Positions 34,568 through 44,201 are shown, counted from the stretch's first letter. The stretch: DNA of 63,067 bases from Candidatus Gastranaerophilales bacterium (GCA_017475485.1 JAFVFO010000020.1:1-63067); one strand, 5' to 3'. Made by a program: numbers and translations. The notes: a model not told the origin generated them from the letters alone.

Positions 34568-35254
34568 TTATGAGAAGAAATGACCTCTTTTTGAATCAAG
34601 CGTAATTCTGTCAAATGAATATAAAGCTGCGGGGCGTTTAGATACGGATTTTGTAAATTCGTTTGTTTCAACCAAAATATTGGATGAAAGCATTTTCTTT
34701 CTGAAATTTCTTTTGTCGAGAGTTTTTTTCAAAATTAATTCATAAGATTTTTGTAATTCTGTTAAAGTGAACTTTTTAGGCAGTAATTGAAATGCTATAG
34801 GGCATAATTCAAGACGTTCACGCGTTCTTTTAAGAGAATATTCAATAATTTCCTTGTGGTCAAATGCTAATGGCGGTAATTTTTCAATATCATGCCATTG
34901 AATATCCGCAACACCTTGCGCATCTTTCATATCAATTTTAATATCTTCCGCCCTTAACAGTGCAAAATAAGCACATGTTATGACACGAGTATTAGGATAT
35001 CTTAACGGGTCGCCGAATGTATATAATTGTTCTAAGTAGATATTTGAAACGGTTGTTTTTTCTTTTAAAACACGAAGCGCCGCATCATCAATATTTTCCG
35101 ATAATCTTATAAATCCGCCGGGGATTGACCATTTGCCCTTGAAGGGTTCATTTACACGTTTAACCAAAAGAACTTTTAACTTGTTTTGGTGAATTGTTAA
35201 AATTACGACATCGACTGTAACTTCGTGTGTTTTTGTTTCATTGTATATCCTCAT
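34568..35254 (-). CDS. NrtR-like regulator (degenerate Nudix plus winged helix)
   Basis: The 228-residue protein has an N-terminal Nudix fold (about 10-145) and a C-terminal winged-helix part (about 150-228: FTLTELQKSYELILKKTLDKRNFRKKML and RPAALYSFD), the plan of NrtR, which represses NAD biosynthesis genes and responds to ADP-ribose. The Nudix box GGFIRLSENIDDAALRVLKE lacks the RExxEE acids (it reads RVLKEK), so hydrolysis is unlikely and a sensor role is favoured. The ATG at 35254 lies exactly 6 nt after TATTAT; an earlier TTG would start inside the promoter. No NAD gene is next to it in the window. Confidence 0.8.
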   Translation of the reverse strand: MRIYNETKTHEVTVDVVILTIHQNKLKVLLVKRVNEPFKGKWSIPGGFIRLSENIDDAALRVLKEKTTVSNIYLEQLYTFGDPLRYPNTRVITCAYFALLRAEDIKIDMKDAQGVADIQWHDIEKLPPLAFDHKEIIEYSLKRTRERLELCPIAFQLLPKKFTLTELQKSYELILKKTLDKRNFRKKMLSSNILVETNEFTKSVSKRPAALYSFDRITLDSKRGHFFS

Positions 35255-35260
35255 ACATCT

Positions 35261-35289
35261 ATAATACAACAAATACCGATTAATGGCAA
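35261..35289 (-). promoter_or_regulatory. Leaderless-type promoter of the NrtR-like gene
   Basis: On the minus strand TTGCCA (35284-35289), 17 nt, TATTAT (35261-35266), AGATGT, then ATG at 35254. It is the best-formed of the leaderless promoters in the window, with both hexamers 5 of 6 to consensus. Confidence 0.7.
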
Positions 35290-35305
35290 GATTTACACTT
35301 AATAT

Positions 35306-36496
35306 TTAGTTCTGTTTTAATATGTTTCCAAGCATATAAATCGAGCCGCAGATTACTTTTAGACCTTCCATGTTTTTAATTTCATTTAATGAATTAAAAT
35401 TGTATTTTTCTGCTTCAAATTCTTTATCTGATTCTTCAAATTTTAATGCGTTGGGATAATCAAATTCTATGAAATACAGCTTATCTTCCTTGTGTTTTAA
35501 TATTTTAAGCATATTTTTATAATCTTTATTTTTCAAACAGCCGAAGAAAAATGTTTTTTTGATATCTTTAAAATTCTCATCCAAGAAATTTCTTAAACTT
35601 TGAATACCGCTTGGATTGTGCGAAGAATCAATTAATATATTATTTTCAGGGTCATATTCAAGCCTGTAGGGCCAAGAAACATTTTTAAGCGCCTTTTTTA
35701 TTATTTCTTGTTTTATTTTAAGATGTTTAAGTGCACCCAGTGCTAAAGCAAGGTTTTGAGCCTGATGAGCGCCTAAAAGGTTAAATTCATACTCTTTTTT
35801 ATTAATTCTTGCAATATTGCGCCCATTATTAAATTCAACTGTAACATCAGGTATTTCAATTAATTTAGCTTTTAATTCTTCCGTCTTTTCCTTTATTTTT
35901 TCAAAACCTTTATTATCCGAAGAAACCGCAACATGCGTATTAGCTTTAATAATACCTGCTTTTTGACTTGCGATTTCCTCAATGGTATTGCCAAGACGTT
36001 CCGTATGGTCAAAATCAATTGATGTGATAACTGTGCTGTCAGGCTTTTTGATGACATTTGTAGCATCATATAACCCTCCAAGCCCTGTTTCAATTACCGC
36101 GTAATCAACTTGTTTTATATAAAAATAATAAAATCCGACAGCTGTTAAAAGTTCAAATTCGCTAAGTTCTATATTATTTTTTTTGGCAAGTTCATCAACC
36201 TCGTTAATTAACTTATCAAAAATATAGTTTGAAATTTTTTCATTATTGACTGTAATTCTTTCTTCGTATTCAAAAATATGAGGGCTTGTATATAAGCCTG
36301 TTTTGTAGCCTGCTTCGATTAAAATTTGATTAATTATTTTACAGGTTGAGCCTTTTCCGTTAGTTCCCGCAACATGGATTACTTTATAAGAATTTTGCGG
36401 ATTGCCTAAAATTTTTAATATTTTTTCAATACGTTCCAATCCAAGCGTGATGTGAAATTTTTCGTGGCTTTTTAAAATTTCTAATGCTTTTTTCAT
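35306..36496 (-). CDS. folC: Folylpolyglutamate synthase / dihydrofolate synthase
   Basis: The 396-residue Mur-ligase-superfamily enzyme adds glutamate to folates. It shows the P-loop HVAGTNGKGSTCKI at residues 42-55, GLYTSPHIFEYEERI, and TGLGGLYDATNVI with SIDFDHTERLG for Mg-ATP binding, then the C-terminal ligand domain with LIDSSHNPSG. Length is near the family norm of 420. Its ATG overlaps the end of murG by 4 nt, so it is the last gene of the cell-wall operon. Confidence 0.93.
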   Translation of the reverse strand: MKKALEILKSHEKFHITLGLERIEKILKILGNPQNSYKVIHVAGTNGKGSTCKIINQILIEAGYKTGLYTSPHIFEYEERITVNNEKISNYIFDKLINEVDELAKKNNIELSEFELLTAVGFYYFYIKQVDYAVIETGLGGLYDATNVIKKPDSTVITSIDFDHTERLGNTIEEIASQKAGIIKANTHVAVSSDNKGFEKIKEKTEELKAKLIEIPDVTVEFNNGRNIARINKKEYEFNLLGAHQAQNLALALGALKHLKIKQEIIKKALKNVSWPYRLEYDPENNILIDSSHNPSGIQSLRNFLDENFKDIKKTFFFGCLKNKDYKNMLKILKHKEDKLYFIEFDYPNALKFEESDKEFEAEKYNFNSLNEIKNMEGLKVICGSIYMLGNILKQN

Positions 36497-37614
36497 TGTT
36501 TTGTTGCCTTTTTAATTTCCCCTGCAATATTAACTGCTGCGTCTGTTTTGGCGCATTTATACGCATTATATGCTAAGTCGGATAATAATTTTTTATCATT
36601 AATTAAATTCAAAACCATTTCATATAAAGAGTCATTATTGCAATCTTTATCTTCAAGCATTAGCGCCATTTTGTTATCAACAAAACTTTGCGCATTTTTC
36701 TTTTGATGATTAGCAGCTGCATAAGGATAGGGTATTAAAATTGCACCCAAACCCGAAGCGCATATTTCAGATAATGACAATGAGCCGGCGCGCGAAATCA
36801 CAAGGTCGCTTGATAATAAAGCAAGGTACATTTTTTCAAAATACGGCTGCAATACAAGATTATCAGGCAATTCTTCAAATTCATCCAAGATTTTTCTTGT
36901 AACTTCGTCAAAATTCTTTTTGCCTGTCTGCCAAAGAATTTCATAACCTTCCTTGTTTGCAAATTCTTTTAAAATTTTAAATGATGAGTTGTTGATTGTC
37001 CTTGCGCCTAATGAACCGCCCATAATTAAAATTGTAAACGCGTCTTTAAGGGATAACTCCGCCCTTGCCTGCTTTTTGGAAATAGTTTTAAATTCCTGCC
37101 TTATAGGGTTTCCGTTAATTTGAATATTTTTAGATTTTATGTACTTTTTTGCACCTTCAAATGCTAATGATACGCTTTTGGCGTTTCTTGCAAAAAATCT
37201 TGTGACAATTCCGGGGTGAATGTCGCAGTCATGGAGCACATAAGGAATTTTTAAAAATAAAGCGCAAAATAAAATAGGTGCGCAGACATAACCGCCTGTT
37301 GCAAAAATTACGGAAGGCTTATATTCAAAAACATACATCATTGCTCTAAGGCAGGATACAAAAAGCCCGAAAGCCCATGAAATAAATTCAAAACTTAATT
37401 TTCTGGGCATACCTTTCGCACTGTAGCTTAAAAAGTTGTAACCGTTTTTTGAAGCGATTTCATATTCTAAGTTTTTTTTGTTGCCTAAATAATAAATATC
37501 TTCATTATCAATACCTTGATTTTTTAATTCGTCAATAACCGCTACGGCAGGATATATGTGACCGCCTGTACCCCCGCCTGTTATAAAATATGTGGTTTTT
37601 TTATTATTGAACAT
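36493..37614 (-). CDS. murG: UDP-GlcNAc:lipid I N-acetylglucosaminyltransferase
   Basis: The 373-residue GT-B glycosyltransferase converts lipid I to lipid II at the cytoplasmic face of the membrane. The N-terminal GGGTGGHIYPAVAV loop and ATGGYVCAPI bind the acceptor, and the C-terminal domain has ILIMGGSLGARTIN, SRAGSLSLSEI and PYPYAAANHQKKNA, where the donor binds. All family motifs are present. It overlaps ftsW by 11 nt and folC by 4 nt. Confidence 0.95.
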   Translation of the reverse strand: MFNNKKTTYFITGGGTGGHIYPAVAVIDELKNQGIDNEDIYYLGNKKNLEYEIASKNGYNFLSYSAKGMPRKLSFEFISWAFGLFVSCLRAMMYVFEYKPSVIFATGGYVCAPILFCALFLKIPYVLHDCDIHPGIVTRFFARNAKSVSLAFEGAKKYIKSKNIQINGNPIRQEFKTISKKQARAELSLKDAFTILIMGGSLGARTINNSSFKILKEFANKEGYEILWQTGKKNFDEVTRKILDEFEELPDNLVLQPYFEKMYLALLSSDLVISRAGSLSLSEICASGLGAILIPYPYAAANHQKKNAQSFVDNKMALMLEDKDCNNDSLYEMVLNLINDKKLLSDLAYNAYKCAKTDAAVNIAGEIKKATKQ

Positions 37615-38752
37615 AATGAACTATCCTTTGGACTCTTTTTTTGGAGATATTAATTAAAACCCCTATCATACATAATGATACAAACAGGCTTGAACCGCCA
37701 TAGCTGATAAACGGAAGCGGAATACCGGTTGCAGGTACAAAAGAGCTTGCAACGGACATATTTGTAAACGCTTGAAAACAAATTGAAAAAGTTATTCCGA
37801 TTGCTAAAATTTTACCGAACATATCGGGACATTTTTTAGCTATAATAAAGCCTCTGTGTAAAAATACACCGAATAAGCAAATTAAAAAGAAACATCCTAA
37901 AAAGCCGAATTCTTCTCCTATGATTGCAAAAATGAAGTCCGTATGCCCTTCGGGAAGCCAGGAAAGTTTTTGTTTTGAATTCCCAAAACCTACCCCGAAA
38001 AACCCGCCGGTTGAAAAAGCTACCATGGATTGAATAATATTATAGCCCGAACCAAGTGCATCCATAAAAGGATTCCACCAAACTTTAATACGCTGTAATT
38101 GATAATCTCTTATTGTTGTTGCAACTATTAAAATTCCGCCTATAATGCCTGATGTGATAATTTTTGTAGAACCGCCCGCCACATAATACATTGCAAGTGC
38201 AGTTACAATAAGCAAAATAATCATAGACAAATTCGGCTGTTTATAAATTAAAAGAAGCATTATCGCAAACATAAAATAAAAAGGATATTTATCGGAATCT
38301 ACAATATTGCAATTTTTAGAAAACAATGTTGCAAAATAAAGCACCAATGCCGGTTTTGCCATTTCAGAGGGCTGAAATTGCAATGGCCCCAGCACGAGCC
38401 ACCTTTTTGCTTCGTTGACAGTTACACCTAAAGGGGTGAATTGCACCAACAAAAGCGCCCCTAAAACTACAAGCGTTAAAACTCCGGCAAAGGGTTTTAA
38501 TCTTTTGTAGTCAAATTTAGAAAAAAACCATGCACCTATAATTCCCGCTACAAGCCATATTAATTGTTTTAACGTAAAAGAAAACGGGTTATCGCCAAGC
38601 CCTATGGCCTTTGGTGCGGAAGCTGAAAATACTGCCATTAAACCAAATACAATTATAAAAACCACTGCAACAATTAAAATATTCTCGGCCGGAGTTCTTG
38701 TATAGGTTGTATTTGTATGTGTAGTATATTGTTTATTTTTTTGATAGTACAT
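37604..38752 (-). CDS. ftsW: Lipid II polymerase / cell-division protein FtsW
   Basis: The SEDS-family protein has about ten membrane helices. Diagnostic stretches are WLVLGPLQFQPSEMAKPALV, the large loop with ESD-type residues, GFGNSKQKLSWLPEGHTDFIFAIIGEEFG, and the C-terminal GIPLPFISYGGSSL. It polymerises glycan strands at the division site with a class B penicillin-binding protein. I choose the ATG at 38752, which gives a 382-residue product; two upstream in-frame starts (to 38809) would extend it into murD. Position between murD and murG is the usual dcw order and supports FtsW over RodA. Confidence 0.92.
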   Translation of the reverse strand: MYYQKNKQYTTHTNTTYTRTPAENILIVAVVFIIVFGLMAVFSASAPKAIGLGDNPFSFTLKQLIWLVAGIIGAWFFSKFDYKRLKPFAGVLTLVVLGALLLVQFTPLGVTVNEAKRWLVLGPLQFQPSEMAKPALVLYFATLFSKNCNIVDSDKYPFYFMFAIMLLLIYKQPNLSMIILLIVTALAMYYVAGGSTKIITSGIIGGILIVATTIRDYQLQRIKVWWNPFMDALGSGYNIIQSMVAFSTGGFFGVGFGNSKQKLSWLPEGHTDFIFAIIGEEFGFLGCFFLICLFGVFLHRGFIIAKKCPDMFGKILAIGITFSICFQAFTNMSVASSFVPATGIPLPFISYGGSSLFVSLCMIGVLINISKKRVQRIVHYVQ

Positions 38753-40070
38753 AGTTTTTAAATGCTTCCCCTCGTTTTTCATAGCTTTCAAACATGTCAA
38801 AACTTGCACATGCCGGTGATAATAATACTATGTCGGGTCTGTCCAGAGATGCTATATCAATTGCTTCTTCAAGTGTTTTTGAACAAACTATATCCATGTA
38901 TCCGTTTTCAGATAATTCATCCCTGAATCTTTTTGTTGCTTCTCCTATTAAAACTACTTTGGAGATTTTTTGTTTTACGGCTTCGATAAAATCTTTAAGG
39001 CTTGTTTTTTTATCTCTGCCCCCTGCAATTAATACAACTTTTTGATTTTCAAATGAATTTATTGCAACAATACTTGCTTCGGGGTTTGTACCTTTTGAAT
39101 CGTTATAATAAGCCGTTCCTTCTATTGTTCTGACAAATTCAAGCCTGTGTTCAATTGCTTTGAATGTTTTAAGTGCTTCTTTAACGGTATTATTTTCCAT
39201 ACCGATTATTTTTGCACTTAATATTGCACACATTGCATTTTGAATGTTGTGTGAGCCTACAATTTGAAGTTCTTTTGTATCAATTATTTCTTCATCATTA
39301 AAATATATTTTATTGTTTTTTAGATATGCTTGATTTTCAACATTTTGTTTATCTAATGAAAAATAATATACTTTTGCTTTGATTTCATTACCCAATGAGC
39401 GTACTTTTTCATCATCATAATTTAAAATGGCAAAATCATTTTCTGACATATTTCTAAAAGGTTTTGCTTTTGCTTCAAAATAATTTTCCATTGTTTTGTG
39501 CCACAAAATATGGTCAGGTGTTAGATTTGTGAAAATACCTATTTTAGGAGCAAGTGTCGGTGAATAATAAAGCTGATATGAGCTTGCTTCAATTGCGTAA
39601 TATTCAACTCCTTTATCAAGGTATTCAATAGGACTTATGCCGATATTTCCGCAGTATGGCGCAAAATATTTTTGAGATAAAATATGTGAAACAAGCGCTG
39701 TTGTTGTTGTTTTACCGTTTGTTCCCGTAATTAATACTATTTTTTTGTTATCAAATTTTGAAACATATTCAAGGTCTGAAAAATATTCAATATTTTTTTC
39801 GTTAAGTTTTTTTAAAACAGGTGCGTCAGTTGGAATTGAAGGGCTTAAAATGCAAAATTTCGCACCTTCGATAAATTCGTCGCTATGGCCTTCAAACTCT
39901 ATTTTAATACCTTTTTTTCTTAATTCTTCAACCTGCGCAATTTGTTTATCTGCCATTTTGGAGTTTTCGGAAATATAGACATCTGCCCCTTTTTCAATAA
40001 AATATTTTGCAGATGCTATTCCTGTTGTTGAAAAGCCGAGAATTAGTATTTTTTTATCTTTTAAATCCAT
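38733..40070 (-). CDS. murD: UDP-MurNAc-L-Ala:D-Glu ligase
   Basis: The 445-residue Mur ligase adds D-glutamate to UDP-MurNAc-L-alanine in the cytoplasm. The N-terminal Rossmann part (ILILGFSTTGIASAKYFIEKG) binds the nucleotide sugar, the central domain has the P-loop LITGTNGKTTTTALV and the ATP/metal motifs FTNLTPDHILWH, and the third domain has YNDSKGTNPEASIVAI. It starts 3 nt after mraY ends, and its end overlaps ftsW. Confidence 0.95.
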   Translation of the reverse strand: MDLKDKKILILGFSTTGIASAKYFIEKGADVYISENSKMADKQIAQVEELRKKGIKIEFEGHSDEFIEGAKFCILSPSIPTDAPVLKKLNEKNIEYFSDLEYVSKFDNKKIVLITGTNGKTTTTALVSHILSQKYFAPYCGNIGISPIEYLDKGVEYYAIEASSYQLYYSPTLAPKIGIFTNLTPDHILWHKTMENYFEAKAKPFRNMSENDFAILNYDDEKVRSLGNEIKAKVYYFSLDKQNVENQAYLKNNKIYFNDEEIIDTKELQIVGSHNIQNAMCAILSAKIIGMENNTVKEALKTFKAIEHRLEFVRTIEGTAYYNDSKGTNPEASIVAINSFENQKVVLIAGGRDKKTSLKDFIEAVKQKISKVVLIGEATKRFRDELSENGYMDIVCSKTLEEAIDIASLDRPDIVLLSPACASFDMFESYEKRGEAFKNYVLSKK

Positions 40071-40073
40071 AAT

Positions 40074-41039
40074 CTATTGCCCGCTAAAATAATATAAAAC
40101 CACTGCGCCTATTGCAAATATTAATGTTATTAACGTAAAAACTACTACGATTTTGTTTTCAGACCAGCCCGATAATTCAAAATGATGATGAATAGGACTC
40201 ATTTTAAAAACACGTTTTCCTGTTAATTTGAAACTTGTTACCTGTATCATAACAGATAATGTTTCGCAAATGAAAATTATTGCAATAGGTATTAACCATA
40301 ATTCAAATTTCCCCATAATGGCAATTGTTGCAAGTAATCCGCCAAGTGCCAAAGAGCCTGTATCCCCCATAAAGATTTTGGCGGGTTTTTTGTTAAAATA
40401 CAAAAAACCAAGGCATGAAGCGCTCGCGGTAATTGAAATAATGGCTAAATCTATATTGTTATTTAAGTAGCAAATGATAGCGCAGGCTAAAAAAGCAATA
40501 ACGGAAGAACTTGCACACAAACCATCCAGCCCGTCTGTTAAATTTGTGGCATTAGATGCGCCAACCATCATAAAAACAACAAATATAGGATAAAACCACC
40601 CTAAATCGAGGCTAAAATTTAAAAAAGTTACTGCAGTTTGTCCTGAAAAAATTATATAAAAAGCAGGAAGCATTGCGACTGCAATTTGAAGCATTAATTT
40701 TGCACGCGCAGAAAGTCCGAGATTATGCTGTGCTTTTATTTTTTTAATGTCATCTTCAAAGCCTGTAAAACAATAAAAAATTAAAGTCATTAAAACAATT
40801 AAAGCACTTGTTGTGGCCTTTTGCGCCATAAACAAAGCTGCTAGAGAACCGAGTATAATTGAGGCAATAATAAATACTCCGCCTGTTGTCGGGGTTTTTT
40901 CTTTATAAGCATGCATTGAGGCAACTTCTTCTCTTATATATTGTGAATAGGCCTTTTTTTTCATAAAGTCAATATACGGAATTCCGAATAATAAACACAG
41001 AACAAGGGCAATTAAGCCTGCAACACTAATCATTATCAT
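40074..41039 (-). CDS. mraY: Phospho-MurNAc-pentapeptide transferase
   Basis: The 321-residue polytopic enzyme makes lipid I by transferring phospho-MurNAc-pentapeptide to undecaprenyl phosphate. Ten helices are predicted. Family motifs: KTPTTGGVFII, the aspartates in GFEDDIKKI, NATNLTDGLDGLC, FMGDTGSLALGG and the C-terminal MSPIHHHFELSGW that binds the uracil or phosphate. It overlaps murF by 4 nt (ATGA). Confidence 0.96.
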   Translation of the reverse strand: MIMISVAGLIALVLCLLFGIPYIDFMKKKAYSQYIREEVASMHAYKEKTPTTGGVFIIASIILGSLAALFMAQKATTSALIVLMTLIFYCFTGFEDDIKKIKAQHNLGLSARAKLMLQIAVAMLPAFYIIFSGQTAVTFLNFSLDLGWFYPIFVVFMMVGASNATNLTDGLDGLCASSSVIAFLACAIICYLNNNIDLAIISITASASCLGFLYFNKKPAKIFMGDTGSLALGGLLATIAIMGKFELWLIPIAIIFICETLSVMIQVTSFKLTGKRVFKMSPIHHHFELSGWSENKIVVVFTLITLIFAIGAVVLYYFSGQ

Positions 41040-42370
41040 TTTAAAACCCCTTTTAATGTATCAATTATCTGTTCAAATTTCATGGAACGCGACGCTTTCA
41101 AAAGTATTGTAGCACATGACGGCGCATTTGAGGCAATATATTGTGCGCATTGTTCATTGTTTTCAAATTCTTTAGAATTCAAAGTGGTATTTCTTGCAAT
41201 ATATTTTGCAAGATTACCTATTGTATAAAGCTCTATATCTTTATATTGAGATAAAAATTCACCGATTTGTTTGTGATACATTATTGAATCTTTGCCCAGT
41301 TCGCCCATATCGCCCAACACTAATACAATCGGTTTTTTATAGATTGCAAGGAAAGTTTTTAAAACAGCATTCATACTCTCAGGGTTTGCGTTATAGCTGT
41401 CGTTAATTATAGTGAAATCTTTAAGTTGAGTTTTTTCCCAGCGTTTTTCTATAGGTTTATAATTAAGAAGCCCTTTTTGAATATTTTCAGTTGTTATACC
41501 GAGGTACATTCCGGCTTCTATAACCAAAAGAGCATTTGAAATATTATATTCTCCGGGTTGAGTTATTTGATAATCAACCCCTTTGTACCTGAATTTGGTT
41601 AAATCTACCGAGATTTCAATATTTGTAACATCTTTTATATCGGTAAATATTTTTTTGCCTTCATATTTAAGATTATTTTTAATTTTTGAAGAATTTACAC
41701 CTATAAAAAGTCCGTCAGGCTTTAAATTAGAAGCTATTTCGCATTTGGCATGCGCTATATTTTCAATTGTTCCAAGGCGTTCAACATGGGCTGAACCTAT
41801 ATTTGAAATAATGCCCACATCGGGATTTGAATAATTAGATAATAGTTCAATTTCACCTAAATTCCTCATGCCCATTTCAACAATTGCAATTTCCGTATCA
41901 TTTGGCATATTAAACATTGTTTCGCATAAACCGATTTCATTATTATGATTTAAAATGGTTTTATGGGTTTTTAATTGGGTTGAAAATACGCTGTAGAGCA
42001 TTTCTTTGGTTGTTGTTTTACCGCATGAGCCTGTTATTGCAATAACGCGGGGATTGATTTTGTTTCTGATATATTTCGATAGCTCTAAATAGCTTACAAG
42101 GGCATTTTTAACATATAATACAAAATTTGCATTTTTATTTATTTTGAATTTATCCTGTGTAAAATAACCGCAAGCACCTAATTCAACCGCTTTATCTATG
42201 AAATTATGGCCGTCAAAATTCTCCCCTCTTAAAGGAAGATATACATCATTAGGGCATAATTTTCTTGTATCTGTTGAAATAGAAAATAATGCCTTTTCAT
42301 CTTAATTATCGCTTTTATATAAAACTTCGCAATCCAAGCAATTTATTAAATCTTGAAAATTGAATTGCAT
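41036..42370 (-). CDS. murF: UDP-MurNAc-tripeptide:D-Ala-D-Ala ligase, with an in-frame TAA at codon 23
   Basis: From the ATG at 42370 (ribosome site AAAGGA) the frame reads MQFNFQDLINCLDCEVLYKS, then DN and TAA at 42304-42302. It continues in the same frame with SISTDTRKLCPNDVYLPLRG, GENFDGHNFIDKAVELGACG and the P-loop ITGSCGKTTTKEM. The rest is a normal MurF: AIVEMGMRNLGEIE, NDSYNANPESM and VLGDMGELG. Ignoring the stop gives 444 residues, the family length, so no residues are missing. The first in-frame Met after the stop (42001) comes after most of the P-loop and cannot rescue function. It is either a sequencing error, a mutation tolerated by read-through, or initiation at a non-standard codon. 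MurF is normally essential. Confidence 0.8.
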
Positions 42371-42390
42371 TTATCCTTTTCTCCCAAAAT

Positions 42391-42418
42391 ATTCTATATA
42401 ATAATTCTAAAACATCAA
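42391..42418 (-). promoter_or_regulatory. Promoter of the murF-mraY-murD-ftsW-murG-folC operon
   Basis: On the minus strand TTGATG (42413-42418) and TAGAAT (42391-42396) are 16 nt apart. Transcription would begin near 42384, about 14 nt before the murF ATG, with AAAGGA between. Confidence 0.6.
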
Positions 42419-42424
42419 TAACAT

Positions 42425-43282
42425 TTAACAAGTTAAGTTTTCTAAAATATCATCAATATTTTGAACCCTTATTATATCAGGACGCGATTTAAAATATGTT
42501 AACTGCCTTTTGGCAAAATTCCTTGTGTGCTGTTTGATTTTATCTATTGCAAAGTCAATATTTTCATATTCAAAAAATTCCTTATAGCCGATTGTATTTT
42601 CAAGGATTTTTGAATTGGGATAGCGCGCTTTATTTTTCTGCCACTCTTCATAAAGTCCTTGCTCTATCATTTTATCAACTCTTAAATTTATTCTTTCATA
42701 GAGCTTTTCGCGTTCAATATCGGTCATAAACCATTGGGCGGTATAAAAATCATTGATTTTATGCTTATATTCGCTTATCGGGTAGCCTAAAAATTCGCAC
42801 ATTTCAATAGAGCGGATAATTTTATCTTTGTTATTCGGATGAACTTCGCTTGCACGCTTGAAATCGAGCGCATTTAATTTTTCCCAAAGGGTTTTGGTAT
42901 CTAAAATTTCTAATTCTTTTCTTAATTCCGTATTTTTAGGGCACTCAATAAGTTCGTATTCTGATAATAAACTTTTTATATAAAACCAAGTTCCCCCCGA
43001 AATTATTATATCAGAAGATGTATTATCAAGAATTTTTTTGGCTTCCGATACAAAATCACCTGCCGAGAATTCTTTTTCGGGTTCTAAAATATCAATTAAA
43101 TGATGAACAATCCCTTCTTTTTCTTTTTCATCAGGCTTTGCGGATACTATATCTAAATTTTTATAAACAATTCTTGAATCGGCGCAAATTATTTGTGCAT
43201 TAAGTTTCTTCGCTAATGCTATTGACAGTTTCGTTTTCCCCGAGGCTGTTGCACCTGTCAGGACAATTATTTTTCGCTTCAT
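42425..43282 (-). CDS. miaA: tRNA dimethylallyltransferase
   Basis: The 285-residue enzyme transfers a dimethylallyl group to A37 of tRNAs reading UNN codons. The P-loop LTGATASGKTKLSIAL is at residues 7-22, followed by IICADSRIVYKNLDI (DSxQ-type motif with Arg-Ile in place of the usual Arg-Gln), and GGTWFYIKSLL. It is somewhat shorter than the usual 300-315. The ATG lies 83 nt inside the membrane protein gene upstream, an unusually long overlap on the same strand. Confidence 0.92.
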   Translation of the reverse strand: MKRKIIVLTGATASGKTKLSIALAKKLNAQIICADSRIVYKNLDIVSAKPDEKEKEGIVHHLIDILEPEKEFSAGDFVSEAKKILDNTSSDIIISGGTWFYIKSLLSEYELIECPKNTELRKELEILDTKTLWEKLNALDFKRASEVHPNNKDKIIRSIEMCEFLGYPISEYKHKINDFYTAQWFMTDIEREKLYERINLRVDKMIEQGLYEEWQKNKARYPNSKILENTIGYKEFFEYENIDFAIDKIKQHTRNFAKRQLTYFKSRPDIIRVQNIDDILENLTC

Positions 43283-44069
43283 AATAGTAAAATATTAACA
43301 TAACCACATAAGAGATGAAATAAATATAAATTAATAAGAAGACAACCGATAAAATCGAATTTTTTGCAAAACCTGCATTCAAAAAGGCTAAAATTGCATT
43401 TAGCATGTATATGAAAATGCTTATTCCGATTGCATTAAAGAAATTTTTAAATAAAAATTTTAGCCCTTCCAATATTGCGATAAACGGGCGCAGAAAGGCA
43501 TTTTTTTTGTTATTTATTAATGCCGGAAAATAAAACAAAGATAAGAAGTTAAAAATGGCAACTCCGGCAATTATACAGATGTTCCAACCGTATATGATAT
43601 ATTTTTGGTTGATGTTGAGATTATTGAAATATTCAACAAAGTTGCTGTTTTCAATTGCCATTTTATTCAAATCTTCTAAAAAGAAATTAATATCTCCAAA
43701 AAAATTAAGAGCAGTTAATTGAGCTAAAAATATTGTAATAAATACAAAAACTATATATAAAGCAATGCCTAAAACGCTTGATATGATGTTTTTGCCAACA
43801 CCTTCCAGAAATATAGAATAGAAATTTTTTTCTTTAATTTTTTCTGTTTGGCAAGTTTCTTTAATAACTTCAAACCAACCCGAGAAAAATATAAATACCA
43901 ATGCAAAAAGGCAGAATATTAATGCCTGCGCTATTAATTTAGCCTGTGCACTAAGAATGCTTGAAGCCAAAAGATTAGCCCCGATTAGAAATAATACCAA
44001 AAATAAAGTAATAGAAGGATTATCAACTATACACTTAAAAGACTTTTTAATAGAATCAATCAGTACCAT
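43200..44069 (-). CDS. Polytopic membrane protein, unrecognised
   Basis: The 289-residue protein has about six hydrophobic segments (near 18-36, 44-62, 95-122, 155-180, 200-228 and 236-262) and a polar C-terminal tail with two Cys (NNCPDRCNSLG). The opening SIKKSFKCIVDNPSITLFLV resembles the cytoplasmic start of DUF4013/YckC-like membrane proteins, but I would not assign a family. The ribosome site AAGAGGAAA is good. Its tail is translated from bases that also encode the miaA P-loop. Confidence 0.75.
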   Translation of the reverse strand: MVLIDSIKKSFKCIVDNPSITLFLVLFLIGANLLASSILSAQAKLIAQALIFCLFALVFIFFSGWFEVIKETCQTEKIKEKNFYSIFLEGVGKNIISSVLGIALYIVFVFITIFLAQLTALNFFGDINFFLEDLNKMAIENSNFVEYFNNLNINQKYIIYGWNICIIAGVAIFNFLSLFYFPALINNKKNAFLRPFIAILEGLKFLFKNFFNAIGISIFIYMLNAILAFLNAGFAKNSILSVVFLLIYIYFISYVVMLIFYYYEAKNNCPDRCNSLGENETVNSISEET

Positions 44070-44201
44070 ATTTCCTCTTAAATTTTCTTTTATTTAATTT
44101 AATCATATATCGCAAAATATAAAATACAAGGTAAGAATTGTTAAGATTTGATTATATTTTAAGTTAATAAATTTTCTTACATTTAAGAGGCTAAAAGACT
44201 G

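Noticed and set aside
38753-38809. Longer N-terminus of ftsW
   Set aside because: It lies wholly within murD and adds residues not typical of FtsW; the exact start remains uncertain.
41036-42001. murF starting at the Met at 42001
   Set aside because: This would cut off the N-terminal domain and part of the P-loop; homology clearly continues upstream to 42370.
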